From: Lachnospiraceae bacterium
GTDB taxonomy: Bacteria; Bacillota; Clostridia; Lachnospirales; Lachnospiraceae
Assembly (NCBI GenBank): GCA_910575445.1
Contig: CAJTFW010000001.1
Span: 806,001-870,000, forward strand
Length of the DNA stretch: 64,000 nucleotides
Reading direction: 5' to 3'
Shown: piece after piece, positions 23,442 to 32,106 of the stretch
How the letters are laid out: every line of letters begins with the position of its first letter
How positions within the stretch are numbered: the stretch's first letter is position 1
Program-made: the position numbers and the translations under genes
The notes under the pieces: generated by a model
What the model saw: the letters and a program-made list of their open reading frames with translations, nothing else
The model's database searches: none
What the model was told of the DNA's origin: nothing

Positions 23442-23927
23442 ATGGGATTTTTTCATCGTAAGGAAAGTGAAGAGATAGTGACAGAGCTAAGAGCGATGGT
23501 TTCGGGGTATGTGATTTCTTTAACAGAGATTAAAGATGCTACGTTTGCATCGAAGGACTTAGGAGATGGGATTGCGATTAGACCAAGCAAAGAGACCATT
23601 ACGGCACCGGCAAGTGGGACTATCTCTTTGGTGGCGGAGACTAAACATGCGATTGGTATGGTGTTAAACAATGGGGCAGAGTTGCTTTTACATGTAGGGC
23701 TTGATACGGTGTCTCTGGAGGGAGAAGGCTTTCAGGTGTTCGTGAAAAAAGGAAAAAAAGTAAAGCAGGGAGACCCTTTATTAAAGTTTGACAAGGCGCT
23801 GATAGAGGGAAAGGGATTTGCGATGGACTGTGTAATGACCATTACAAATTCAGATGATTTTCCAAAGATGGAGCTGATAAGTGGTATGGATGCAATTCAG
23901 AATGAGACGGTAGTCTGTAAGTTCTGA
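23442..23927 (+). CDS. Stand-alone PTS EIIA, glucose type
   Basis: 161 residues; start at the ATG after GGAGAG. It carries APASGTISLV, ETKHAIG (His69) and the phospho-acceptor His84 in LLHVGLDTV, all typical of EIIA(Glc)/Crr. EIICBA two genes upstream already contains its own EIIA, so this copy is redundant there. It may phosphorylate an EIIBC encoded elsewhere or report sugar flow to the antiterminator. Operon ends with the terminator at 23941. Confidence 0.92.
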   Translation: MGFFHRKESEEIVTELRAMVSGYVISLTEIKDATFASKDLGDGIAIRPSKETITAPASGTISLVAETKHAIGMVLNNGAELLLHVGLDTVSLEGEGFQVFVKKGKKVKQGDPLLKFDKALIEGKGFAMDCVMTITNSDDFPKMELISGMDAIQNETVVCKF

Positions 23928-23940
23928 GTATCTAGATAAA

Positions 23941-23985
23941 AAAGCCCGGAAAAGAACAGTGATTAGGCTGTCTTTTCTGGGCTTT
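23941..23985 (+). terminator. Intrinsic terminator after the PTS operon
   Basis: Arms 23941-23959 and 23968-23985 pair over about 18 bp with one bulge and one mismatch. The tail is AT-rich rather than a clean T run. Confidence 0.7.
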
Positions 23986-23997
23986 ATATTATAATAA

Positions 23998-24432
23998 AAA
24001 GGACGCTAGGACGGGAGGGGAGTAGGTTCCTTCCAGACCCCGCTCGCGCTTAATGAACGCCTATAGCGGTACTAAATTCGCGACTGCGCGTTCCGCTTGC
24101 GCCCACCCCGTGCCGATGGCGTTCAATGGGTCTTTCAGGAACCTACTCCCCTCCCGCCCTGGCTGACTATGGCTAGCCACAGGGTATAAAACACTATCGC
24201 GTAGCGTTGTGTAAGATATATGGGGGAGTGTTCCGCCTGAAGCGTATGTATCGAAGCCAGTACACAGCCCGACATGGCCTGGTAGATGTTCCTGCAAGAC
24301 CCATTGAACGCCATCGGCACTTAGCGAGCGCAAGCGGCACGCGCAGTCGCGAGCTTAGTACCGCTATAGGCGTTCATTAAGCGCGAGCGGGGTCTGGAAG
24401 GAACATCTACCAGGTCGTGGCGAGCGTCCTTT
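23998..24432. repeat. 435-bp nested palindromic element (two inverted modules, MITE-like)
   Basis: The ends are perfect 10-bp inverted repeats AAAGGACGCT (23998-24007) and AGCGTCCTTT (24423-24432). Inside are two 107-bp cores, 24031-24137 and 24293-24399. They are reverse complements at 98 of 107 positions by my hand alignment, without gaps. Each core is closed by its own stem: 24008-24030 with 24138-24160 (23 bp, one mismatch), and 24278-24292 with 24400-24414 (15 bp, perfect). Within each core AGACCC/GGGTCT and TGAACGCC/GGCGTTCA can pair. The central 117 bp hold smaller hairpins. No credible ORF; richer in GC than neighbours. A non-autonomous mobile or structured-RNA element are both possible. 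Confidence 0.85.
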
Positions 24433-24533
24433 GCATCAAAAACATTTCACTCCTCCCTATCGTTCCTCTGAATAAGGACTGGTATTTTTTCAAGGAAAAT
24501 GGTAAACTAAAAAGAAAAAGGGGGAAATGATAG

Positions 24534-25310
24534 ATGAATTATTCGGAAGATAAAAGTAAACAGTATCATATTAATCTGGGTGTGGGAGATGTTGGAAAAT
24601 ATGTGATTTTACCAGGAGACCCCAAGCGCTGTAAGAAGATTGCAGCTTATTTTGACGATGCAAAACTGATTGCAGACAGCAGAGAATTTGTGACTTATAC
24701 AGGGTATCTTGATGGCGTGAAGGTAAGTGTTACTTCGACAGGTATTGGTGGGCCTTCGGCATCGATTGCGCTAGAAGAGTTGGTGAATGTCGGTGCGGAT
24801 ACATTTATTCGTGTAGGGACTTGTGGCGGGATGCAGACGGAAGTGGAAAGTGGTGATTTGGTGATTGCCAGTGGAGCGATACGGATGGAAGGCACAAGCA
24901 AAGAATATGCACCGCTGGAATTTCCGGCAGTTCCTAATATTGAGATTGTCAATGCTCTGATGGCTTCTGCTAAAGCAGAGGACTATCGTCATCATGTGGG
25001 GATTGTCCAGTGTAAAGATGCTTTTTATGGGCAACATTCTCCAGAGACAAAGCCTGTTGGCTATGAGTTGATGAATAAATGGGGAGCATGGAAAAGTCTT
25101 GGATGTCTGGCGTCTGAGATGGAATCTGCGGCGCTTTTTGTTGTTGGAAGTGCAAGGCGGGTGCGGGTTGGCGCTATCTTTTTGGTAGTGGCTAATCAGG
25201 AGAGAGAGAAGGCTGGACTTCCCAATCCGGTGGTGCATGATACGGATAAGGCGATTCGTACGGCGATTGCGGCAATGCGCAGGTTGATTCATGAGGAGGA
25301 AACGTCGTGA
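24534..25310 (+). CDS. udp: Uridine phosphorylase
   Basis: 258 residues. Converts uridine and phosphate to uracil and ribose-1-phosphate. NP-I family features: [14 protein letters not shown], the phosphate-binding [10 protein letters not shown] region, and the substrate segment [24 protein letters not shown] precedes the ATG. First of a nucleoside salvage operon; its stop overlaps the cdd start by a few bases, and the ribose-1-phosphate made is handled by the deoB product downstream. Confidence 0.93.
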   Translation: MNYSEDKSKQYHINLGVGDVGKYVILPGDPKRCKKIAAYFDDAKLIADSREFVTYTGYLDGVKVSVTSTGIGGPSASIALEELVNVGADTFIRVGTCGGMQTEVESGDLVIASGAIRMEGTSKEYAPLEFPAVPNIEIVNALMASAKAEDYRHHVGIVQCKDAFYGQHSPETKPVGYELMNKWGAWKSLGCLASEMESAALFVVGSARRVRVGAIFLVVANQEREKAGLPNPVVHDTDKAIRTAIAAMRRLIHEEETS

Positions 25311-25756
25311 GTGAACTTAGAACATATGAAGAAAAACTGTCAGATGTGCAGATACAAACCTTGATTCGTACTGCGATTGCACAGCTTTCTTATGCTTATA
25401 CGCCGTATTCTAATTTTCGGGTTGGCGCAGCGCTACTAGCGAAAAATGGAAAGGTCTATGGAGGATGCAATATTGAAAATGCGGCCTATGGTCCTTCAAA
25501 CTGCGCGGAGAGAACAGCATTTTTTAAGGCGGTCAGTGAAGGGGTAAAAGAGTTTGATGCTATCTGTATTGTAGGTGGAAAGGATGGTGTGTTAGAGACT
25601 TATACATCTCCTTGTGGCGTGTGTCGGCAGGTGATGATGGAGTTTTGCAGCCCGGAGGATTTCTGGATTATTTTGGCAGTTAATGAAAAGGACTATAAAG
25701 TTTTTCGCTTAAAGGAGCTGCTTCCGATGGGATTTGGGCCGGGCAATCTGATATAA
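25307..25756 (+). CDS. cdd: Cytidine deaminase
   Basis: 149 residues with the zinc-site motifs of the homotetrameric class: CAERTAFF (ligand Cys and proton-shuttling Glu) and PCGVC. It converts cytidine/deoxycytidine to uridine/deoxyuridine, feeding Udp. Starts at GTG 25307 inside the udp stop, with AGGAGGAA seven bases before it. Part of udp-cdd-deoB. Confidence 0.94.
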   Translation: MSELRTYEEKLSDVQIQTLIRTAIAQLSYAYTPYSNFRVGAALLAKNGKVYGGCNIENAAYGPSNCAERTAFFKAVSEGVKEFDAICIVGGKDGVLETYTSPCGVCRQVMMEFCSPEDFWIILAVNEKDYKVFRLKELLPMGFGPGNLI

Positions 25757-25779
25757 AGACAAGGAAGGACAAAAAGAAG

Positions 25780-26970
25780 ATGGAAAAATATAAACGCGTA
25801 TTTGTCGTTGTGATGGATTCTCTAGGAGTTGGTGAGATGGAGGATTCTCCTAAGTTTGGAGATACCAAAGTTCATACACTTTTGCATATCTCGGAGTCTG
25901 TGGATACTTTTGAGATTCCTAATCTAAGAAGATTAGGGATGGCTAACTTATGTGCGCTAAAACAGGTGGAGCCTGTAGAGAATCCGTTAGCTTACTATAC
26001 AAAGTTAAACGAAAAAAGTCAAAGTAAAGATACGATGACCGGGCACTGGGAGATGATGGGTTTAGAGGTGACAAAACCTTTTCAGACTTTTACGGAACAT
26101 GGATTTCCTCCAGAATTGATTGAGGAGTTAGAGAAGCGTACGGGAAGAAAGGTTATAGGAAATAAATCTGCCAGTGGAACCGAGATATTAGAAGAACTGG
26201 CAGAGGAGGAGATTGCAACAGGACATATGATTGTCTATACTTCTGCGGATTCGGTACTGCAAATCTGTGGCAATGAGGAGACATTTGATCTGCAGGAGCT
26301 TTATCGCTGCTGCGAGATTGCCAGAGAGATTACCATGAAGGATGAGTGGAAGGTGGGCCGTGTGATTGCAAGGCCGTATGTGGGCAAGAAAAGAGGCGAA
26401 TTTAAGCGAACCAGCAATCGCCATGACTATGCATTAAAGCCTTGTGGAAAGACGGCATTAGATGCTTTAAAAGAAGCAGGGCTTGCGGTTATCTCGGTGG
26501 GCAAGATTAAGGATATCTTTGATGGAGAGGGGATTACTAGAGCTTTAAAATCCAAAAGTTCTGTACATGGTATGGAGCAGACCATCGAACTTGCCAAAGA
26601 GGATTTTCATGGGCTTTGCTTTGTCAATCTGGTGGACTTTGATGCGCTGTGGGGACATAGGAGAGACCCGAAAGGTTATGCCGAGGAGATTGAGAAATTC
26701 GATAAAAATTTAGGCGTCTTATTAGAGCTTTTGAGAGAAGATGACCTTTTGATTATCACCGCAGACCATGGCAACGACCCAACTTATACAGGGACGGACC
26801 ATACAAGGGAAAAGGTGCCGTTTTTGGCGTATTCGCCTTCGATGAAGAATAGTGGAAAGTTAGAAGAATCGGATACATTTGCAGCAGTTGGCGCTACAGT
26901 GCTTGCAAATTTTGGCGTATCAGCACCCCAAAATACCATTGGAGTTTCTTATCTTGAGCAGCTGGTATAA
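25780..26970 (+). CDS. deoB: Phosphopentomutase
   Basis: 396 residues, the usual length. Alkaline-phosphatase-superfamily metal sites are visible: [14 protein letters not shown] near the N-terminus and [21 protein letters not shown] near the C-terminus, with DTMTGHWE between. It interconverts ribose-1-phosphate and ribose-5-phosphate (and the deoxy forms), linking nucleoside breakdown by Udp and Cdd to the pentose phosphate pathway. Confidence 0.95.
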   Translation: MEKYKRVFVVVMDSLGVGEMEDSPKFGDTKVHTLLHISESVDTFEIPNLRRLGMANLCALKQVEPVENPLAYYTKLNEKSQSKDTMTGHWEMMGLEVTKPFQTFTEHGFPPELIEELEKRTGRKVIGNKSASGTEILEELAEEEIATGHMIVYTSADSVLQICGNEETFDLQELYRCCEIAREITMKDEWKVGRVIARPYVGKKRGEFKRTSNRHDYALKPCGKTALDALKEAGLAVISVGKIKDIFDGEGITRALKSKSSVHGMEQTIELAKEDFHGLCFVNLVDFDALWGHRRDPKGYAEEIEKFDKNLGVLLELLREDDLLIITADHGNDPTYTGTDHTREKVPFLAYSPSMKNSGKLEESDTFAAVGATVLANFGVSAPQNTIGVSYLEQLV

Positions 26971-26983
26971 AAAAAGAAAGGGT

Positions 26984-27601
26984 ATGAAATTTGGGAAGGT
27001 AACAAAAAAGCAAGTATTTGCAGATATGATAGGAGTCTTTCTTATTGGAGTTGGGATTGCTTTTATCAACTGTACAAGTCTTGGAAATGACCAGGTGGGG
27101 ATTATCTATGAAGGTATCCGGGTCTTTGGCGGTATGACCTATGAGCAGCTTGGACTTGCAAGTAACTTTGTCAATGTGGCGCTGACGGTGCTTTTGTTCT
27201 TTGTTGGAAGAAAGTATATTCAGTGGGGGACACTGATATATTTTGTATGTTATGGTTTTTGTACGGATCTTGGAGTGTTCCTCTATGGATTGATGGTTCC
27301 CTCTGATGGAATGGTAGTTCGGGTAATCTTTAGTATTATTGGGTGTTTATTACTCTATCTAGGAGTTGCAATCTATATTACTGTTGATATTGGAGTGGAC
27401 CCTTTTTCCGGGGTGATACTAGTGCTTCGGGATATACTGAAAAAGGAATATCGCTTTGTAAAGATGGGTTTTGATGTAGTGCTGGTGATAGCAGGAACGC
27501 TGCTTGGCGGAAAACTAGGCGTAGTAACTGTGCTTGCCATGCTTACAGCAGGACCAATGATACAGTATTTTAGCGGGTGGCTTCAGAAGAAGGGGCTATA
27601 A
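26984..27601 (+). CDS. YczE/YitT-like membrane protein
   Basis: 205 residues with five or so membrane helices. I start at ATG 26984, just after AGAAAGGG; the frame runs further upstream but only through deoB sequence. Resembles the YczE/YyaS family of uncharacterised membrane proteins (GVFLIGVGIAFINCTSLGNDQVG, YITVDIGVDPFSGVILVL). Position at the end of the nucleoside operon hints at nucleoside or base handling, but no function is established. A strong terminator follows. Confidence 0.8.
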   Translation: MKFGKVTKKQVFADMIGVFLIGVGIAFINCTSLGNDQVGIIYEGIRVFGGMTYEQLGLASNFVNVALTVLLFFVGRKYIQWGTLIYFVCYGFCTDLGVFLYGLMVPSDGMVVRVIFSIIGCLLLYLGVAIYITVDIGVDPFSGVILVLRDILKKEYRFVKMGFDVVLVIAGTLLGGKLGVVTVLAMLTAGPMIQYFSGWLQKKGL

Positions 27602-27618
27602 AGTGTGGATAAAGTGAT

Positions 27619-27663
27619 ACCTGCGATAGAGCCATGATAAAAACGGCTCTGTCGCAGGTTTTG
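27619..27663 (+). terminator. Intrinsic terminator of the nucleoside operon
   Basis: A 15-bp stem with one mismatch (27619-27633 with 27645-27659) followed by a short T run. Confidence 0.85.
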
Positions 27664-27803
27664 CTTTGCCTAATATTGTTTGAAGAAAATTGATATAAAT
27701 AAGATTGTTTTAAGAAAAATGGAATAAAATATACTAAAATCAGAAAAAATATTTGAAAATATATAAATAATATGTTACTTTATATGGTATGGAGGAGAAG
27801 AAA

Positions 27804-29195
27804 ATGGAGAGTATTGTAAGACTGGCAGCACTTAGAATTTCTAATATGAAAAATGTTGAGGATGGCCGGATTGTGATGCCACATTTTTATCATAGAGAAC
27901 TATTTCATAAGACAGCAGAAGTATTGGGGATTTATGGCCAGAATGGTTCAGGAAAGACAGCGATTGTGGATACTTTATATTATTTACAACAGATTATGAT
28001 TGGAGAGACACTTTCCGATGAAATCGCAGAATATATGGATGTAAATTCCGAACATACAGAAGTGGTTGCTGATTTCCATATCTATAAAGACGCTTTTCTT
28101 TATGAAGTGAGTTATTTTTTAGTGCTGAAAAAAAAGAAAAAGGGAGCAGAAATTCTAAGAGAGACTTTGAGCTGTGCCGTAAATGAAAATGAGAAGCGAA
28201 GCAACAAAACTGTTTTTATGGATTATCAAAGAAAAGACAGCGACGTTATTTTTCTGCCAAAAAAACGAGTGGATGAGGTTGTTGAGAAAAATCGAGAATT
28301 AAAGACCGACTTAATTGTGGCTAGAAAATTAGCTGAGAAAAGTAATTGTTCTTATATTTTTGGAGAGAGCAGCAGGGAGATTTTCTGCAGGGAATATGAC
28401 AATCATTTTAGACATTGTTCGGAGGTAATACGGGCATTGTTTCAATTTGCTTTAAAAGATTTGTTTGTGATTCGAAATACACATTCAGGTGTTATTTCGG
28501 CTAATTTTTTATTGCCAATGGCATTTAAGATAGAGAAGCATCAGATGGGTGTAAAAGGGGATTTGACAATTCCTTTGACGGAGCCTGTTGTATTAAAGGA
28601 AGAGAGAAAACAGCTTCTTGATAGGATTGTTTCTCAGATGAATACTGTTTTATATACCATTATTCCGGGGATGAAAATTGACATCAACAATCATGGAAGA
28701 CAGATGATGGATGATGGAAAAGAAGGGTATAAAGTGGAGCTTATGTCGGTAAGAGACGGTATGTTGCCAATTCCTATTCGAATGGAATCGGATGGAATTA
28801 TTAAGATGATTTCTATCTTAAATGCTTTCATTCAAGCCTTTGGAAATTCTTCTATTTGTCTGGTGATTGATGAATTGGATGCTGGAATCTTTGAATATAT
28901 GCTAGGGGAGTTGCTGGATATTTTTAATAAAAGTGCAAAGGGACAACTTATTTTTACATCGCATAATCTCAGAGCATTAGAGATGTTAAGTGATGAGAGC
29001 ATTATGTTTTCAACTACAAATCCAAAGCGTAGATATATCCATATGAAAAATGTAAAACCTACAAATAATTTCAGAGATGTCTATCTTCGGGGGATTACTC
29101 TTGGAGGACAGGAAGAAGTGATTTATGAGGAGACAGACAGCCTAAAAATTGCAAGGGCATTTCGAAAGGCAGGCAGGAGTATCTGGCATGAATGA
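27804..29195 (+). CDS. AAA-family ATPase (AAA15/AbiL-like), likely from a defence pair
   Basis: 463 residues; I start at ATG 27804, six bases after GGAGGAG (an ATG 15 bases earlier overlaps that site). A DNA-repair-type ABC/SMC-like ATPase: N-terminal LRISNMKNV, Walker A YGQNGSGKTAIVD, a long variable middle, then Walker B CLVIDELDAGIFEYML and the switch His in FTSHNLRALEML. Such ATPases usually pair with a TOPRIM nuclease in OLD/AbiL-type phage-defence systems. Here the following gene is a short remnant of such a partner. The gene and its 5' region are AT-richer than the neighbours, suggesting transfer. The ATPase itself looks intact. Confidence 0.82.
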   Translation: MESIVRLAALRISNMKNVEDGRIVMPHFYHRELFHKTAEVLGIYGQNGSGKTAIVDTLYYLQQIMIGETLSDEIAEYMDVNSEHTEVVADFHIYKDAFLYEVSYFLVLKKKKKGAEILRETLSCAVNENEKRSNKTVFMDYQRKDSDVIFLPKKRVDEVVEKNRELKTDLIVARKLAEKSNCSYIFGESSREIFCREYDNHFRHCSEVIRALFQFALKDLFVIRNTHSGVISANFLLPMAFKIEKHQMGVKGDLTIPLTEPVVLKEERKQLLDRIVSQMNTVLYTIIPGMKIDINNHGRQMMDDGKEGYKVELMSVRDGMLPIPIRMESDGIIKMISILNAFIQAFGNSSICLVIDELDAGIFEYMLGELLDIFNKSAKGQLIFTSHNLRALEMLSDESIMFSTTNPKRRYIHMKNVKPTNNFRDVYLRGITLGGQEEVIYEETDSLKIARAFRKAGRSIWHE

Positions 29196-29351
29196 AAAGA
29201 AAATCATACTTTTTATTGTAGAAGGAGCGAGTGACGAAGCAGCACTGGGCTCTATTATGAAGGAAAAGTAGATGAATTTATAAAGTTTATATCAGATGAG
29301 TCGATTGCAGCTATTCACAGACATACAAATATGAATTTGATTTTTGGATAA
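29188..29351 (+). pseudogene. Remnant of a TOPRIM-like partner gene
   Basis: An ORF starting at 29188 overlaps the ATPase stop and encodes MNEKKIILFIVEGASDEAAL, the typical TOPRIM opening (hydrophobic strand then catalytic E-G-x-x-D), but stops after 27 residues at 29271. A second fragment in another frame, 29268-29351, reads about 27 residues (DEFIKFISDESIAAIHRHTN...) and ends at TAA; I take it as the C-terminus of the same gene. The core between them is gone. An internal deletion with frameshift explains both pieces. Confidence 0.65.
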
Positions 29352-29382
29352 AGAGTATTTTTGTTATGCTTAATTCCCTACT

Positions 29383-29411
29383 TTACCAATAAGTAAGGGT
29401 TGTGATATAAT
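29383..29411 (+). promoter_or_regulatory. Promoter of mutS
   Basis: TTACCA (29383-29388), 17-bp spacer, perfect TATAAT (29406-29411), 37 bp before the GTG start at 29448. Confidence 0.6.
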
Positions 29412-29447
29412 GGCGCAAAAGCAAATTTGGCAAAGAGAGGTATTTTT

Positions 29448-32099
29448 GTGGCAGAGCTTACACCAATGATGCAGCAGTATGTAAAGACAAAAGAGGAATA
29501 TAAGGACTGTATTTTATTTTATCGCCTGGGCGATTTTTATGAGATGTTTTTTGAGGATGCAAAGATTGTATCAAAGGAGCTAGAGCTTACTTTGACAGGC
29601 AAGAATTGTGGCTTAGAGGAGCGGGCGCCGATGTGTGGAGTGCCTTTTCATGCGGTGGAAGGGTATCTAAGCAAGTTGGTCTCAAAAGGCTATAAAGTGG
29701 CTATCTGTGAGCAGATGGAGGACCCATCGACTGCAAAAGGGCTTGTAAAGCGGGAAGTGATTCGGGTGGTGACACCAGGGACGAATCTAAGTGCGCAGGC
29801 TCTTGATGAATCTAGAAATAATTATATTATGAGCATTGTCTATATCAGTGACCGGTTTGGAATCTCATTTGCAGATGTGACAACCGGTGATTATTTTGTT
29901 ACGGAGACAGACAGTGTGCGGGGGCTTTTAGATGAGATCTATAAATTTTCGCCAAGAGAAGTAGTCTGCAATGAGGCGCTTTTGATGAGCGGTGTGGATA
30001 CCGAGGAGCTAAAGGAGCGGTTGCATGTGGTGCTGTATGCGCTTGAGAACTGGTATTTTGATGAAGAACTCTGCAAAAAAGAGCTGTGTTCGCATTTTCA
30101 GGTTGCTTCTCTTAAGGGGCTTGGGGTGTCGGACTATGCTTGTGGTGTGTTGGCAGCAGGGGCATTGCTTCGGTATCTGACAGAGACACAGAAGACATCC
30201 CTTGGGCATCTGACCAAACTTCAGCCATATACCTCCGGGAATTTTATGATGATAGACAGCTCTAGCAGGCGAAATCTAGAGCTTGTGGAGACGTTAAGGG
30301 AGAAACAAAAGCGAGGTTCTCTTCTGTGGGTGCTAGATAAGACCAAGACGGCGATGGGCGCACGTATGCTGCGTGGCTATCTAGAGCAGCCTTTGATAGA
30401 TAAAAAGCAGATAGAACAGCGCCTAGAGGCCATCGAGGAGCTAAATGAGCAGTTGATTACAAGGGAAGAACTTCGGGAATATCTAAGTCCGATATATGAT
30501 TTGGAACGTCTGATGGGGCGTATTAGTTATCAGACAGCAAATCCTAGAGACTTGATTGCATTTAAACTGTCTCTTTCGATGCTTCCGCATCTTTTGCTGC
30601 TTCTAGGCGAGATGACAAGTCCGCTGCTTCAGAGTGTCTATAAAGAACTTGATACCTTAGACGACTTATATGATTTGATTGAGTGTTCCATTCAGGAAGA
30701 GCCTCCTATCTCGATTCGGGAAGGCAATATAATAAAGGATGGCTATCATAAGGATGTAGATAAATTTCGAATTGCCAAGACGGAAGGAAAGTCCTGGTTA
30801 GCCAAGATTGAGACCAAGGAGCGTGAGCGGACAGGGATTAAAAATCTTCGTATAAAATTTAACAAAGTATTTGGCTACTATCTGGAAGTGACAAATTCCT
30901 ATAAAGGGATGGTGCCAGAGGACTATATCCGCAAACAGACGCTCACCAATGCAGAGCGCTATATTACGCCAGAACTAAAAGAATTAGAAGATACCATTCT
31001 AGGTGCAGAAGAGAAGCTGACAGCACTAGAATATGAGCTTTTTACCAAGATTCGGGACCAGATTGCAAAAGAGGCAGAGCGGATTCAGAAGACAGCAAAG
31101 GCTGTGGCAAAGTTAGATGTCTTGACTTCTCTTGCATTTGTGGCAGATAAAAATAACTATGTACGACCTAGCATCAATGAAAAGGGTACGATTGATATTC
31201 AGGATGGGCGGCATCCGGTGGTAGAACAGATGATGCCAGGAAATCTTTTTATAGCCAATGATACCACACTTGACAAAGGTGCAAATCGTATCTCTGTAAT
31301 TACAGGCCCCAATATGGCCGGGAAATCTACCTATATGCGACAGACCGCGCTGATTGTGCTGATGGCGCAGATTGGAAGTTTTGTGCCGGCAAAACGTGCG
31401 GATATTGGGATTGTAGACCGGATTTTTACGCGTGTAGGGGCTTCTGACGACCTTGCAAGCGGTCAGAGTACCTTTATGGTGGAGATGAATGAGGTCTCCA
31501 ATATTTTAAGAAATGCAACGGCAAACAGCCTTTTGATATTAGATGAGATTGGGCGCGGAACAAGCACGTTTGACGGGTTGAGTATTGCGTGGGCGGTGAT
31601 TGAACATATTGCAGACCAGAAGCTTTTAGGGGCAAAGACTTTATTTGCAACGCATTATCATGAATTGACGGAACTAGAAGGTACGATGGATGGTGTCAAT
31701 AACTATTGTATCGCTGTCAAGGAAAAGGGCGATGAGATTGTATTTTTACGAAAGATTGTAAAGGGCGGTGCGGATAAATCCTATGGTATCCAGGTGGCAA
31801 AACTAGCTGGAGTACCAGACAGTGTGATAGCGCGGGCCAAGGAGTTGGTGGAAGAATTAAGCCAGGCAGATATCTCTGCAAAAGCCAAAGATATCGCACA
31901 GGAAGGCCGCAAAAAAGGAAGACCAAAGCAGAAAAAGACCTATGATGAGGTGGATTTAGAGCAAATCTCTCTTTTTGCCACAGTGGATGAGCATGATGTG
32001 GTAAAAGAGCTTACAGAGCTTGATATTTCCAATATGACGCCGATGGATGCGCTTAATACGCTCTATCGTCTGCAAAACCGGCTAAAGAACAGATGGTGA
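29448..32099 (+). CDS. mutS: DNA mismatch repair protein MutS
   Basis: 883 residues from GTG 29448 (AELTPMMQQY follows, with GAGAGG eight bases upstream); a TTG at 29427 would add seven unconserved residues. Mismatch-contact motif GDFYEMFFEDA lies near the N-terminus; the ATPase domain has GPNMAGKSTYMRQ, the LASGQSTFMVEM loop, LLILDEIGRGTSTFDG and FATHYHEL. It recognises mismatches and recruits MutL, encoded 7 bp downstream. First of mutS-mutL-miaA. Confidence 0.97.
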   Translation: MAELTPMMQQYVKTKEEYKDCILFYRLGDFYEMFFEDAKIVSKELELTLTGKNCGLEERAPMCGVPFHAVEGYLSKLVSKGYKVAICEQMEDPSTAKGLVKREVIRVVTPGTNLSAQALDESRNNYIMSIVYISDRFGISFADVTTGDYFVTETDSVRGLLDEIYKFSPREVVCNEALLMSGVDTEELKERLHVVLYALENWYFDEELCKKELCSHFQVASLKGLGVSDYACGVLAAGALLRYLTETQKTSLGHLTKLQPYTSGNFMMIDSSSRRNLELVETLREKQKRGSLLWVLDKTKTAMGARMLRGYLEQPLIDKKQIEQRLEAIEELNEQLITREELREYLSPIYDLERLMGRISYQTANPRDLIAFKLSLSMLPHLLLLLGEMTSPLLQSVYKELDTLDDLYDLIECSIQEEPPISIREGNIIKDGYHKDVDKFRIAKTEGKSWLAKIETKERERTGIKNLRIKFNKVFGYYLEVTNSYKGMVPEDYIRKQTLTNAERYITPELKELEDTILGAEEKLTALEYELFTKIRDQIAKEAERIQKTAKAVAKLDVLTSLAFVADKNNYVRPSINEKGTIDIQDGRHPVVEQMMPGNLFIANDTTLDKGANRISVITGPNMAGKSTYMRQTALIVLMAQIGSFVPAKRADIGIVDRIFTRVGASDDLASGQSTFMVEMNEVSNILRNATANSLLILDEIGRGTSTFDGLSIAWAVIEHIADQKLLGAKTLFATHYHELTELEGTMDGVNNYCIAVKEKGDEIVFLRKIVKGGADKSYGIQVAKLAGVPDSVIARAKELVEELSQADISAKAKDIAQEGRKKGRPKQKKTYDEVDLEQISLFATVDEHDVVKELTELDISNMTPMDALNTLYRLQNRLKNRW

Positions 32100-32106
32100 G
32101 AAAACT

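Noticed and set aside
24061-24333. 90-residue minus-strand ORF inside the palindromic element
   Set aside because: It spans both inverted modules and the centre, has no ribosome site, and the sequence is explained by the palindromes.
27664-27803. AT-rich stretch before the AAA ATPase as a possible replication or attachment site
   Set aside because: No direct repeats, DnaA boxes or integrase gene; simply low GC.
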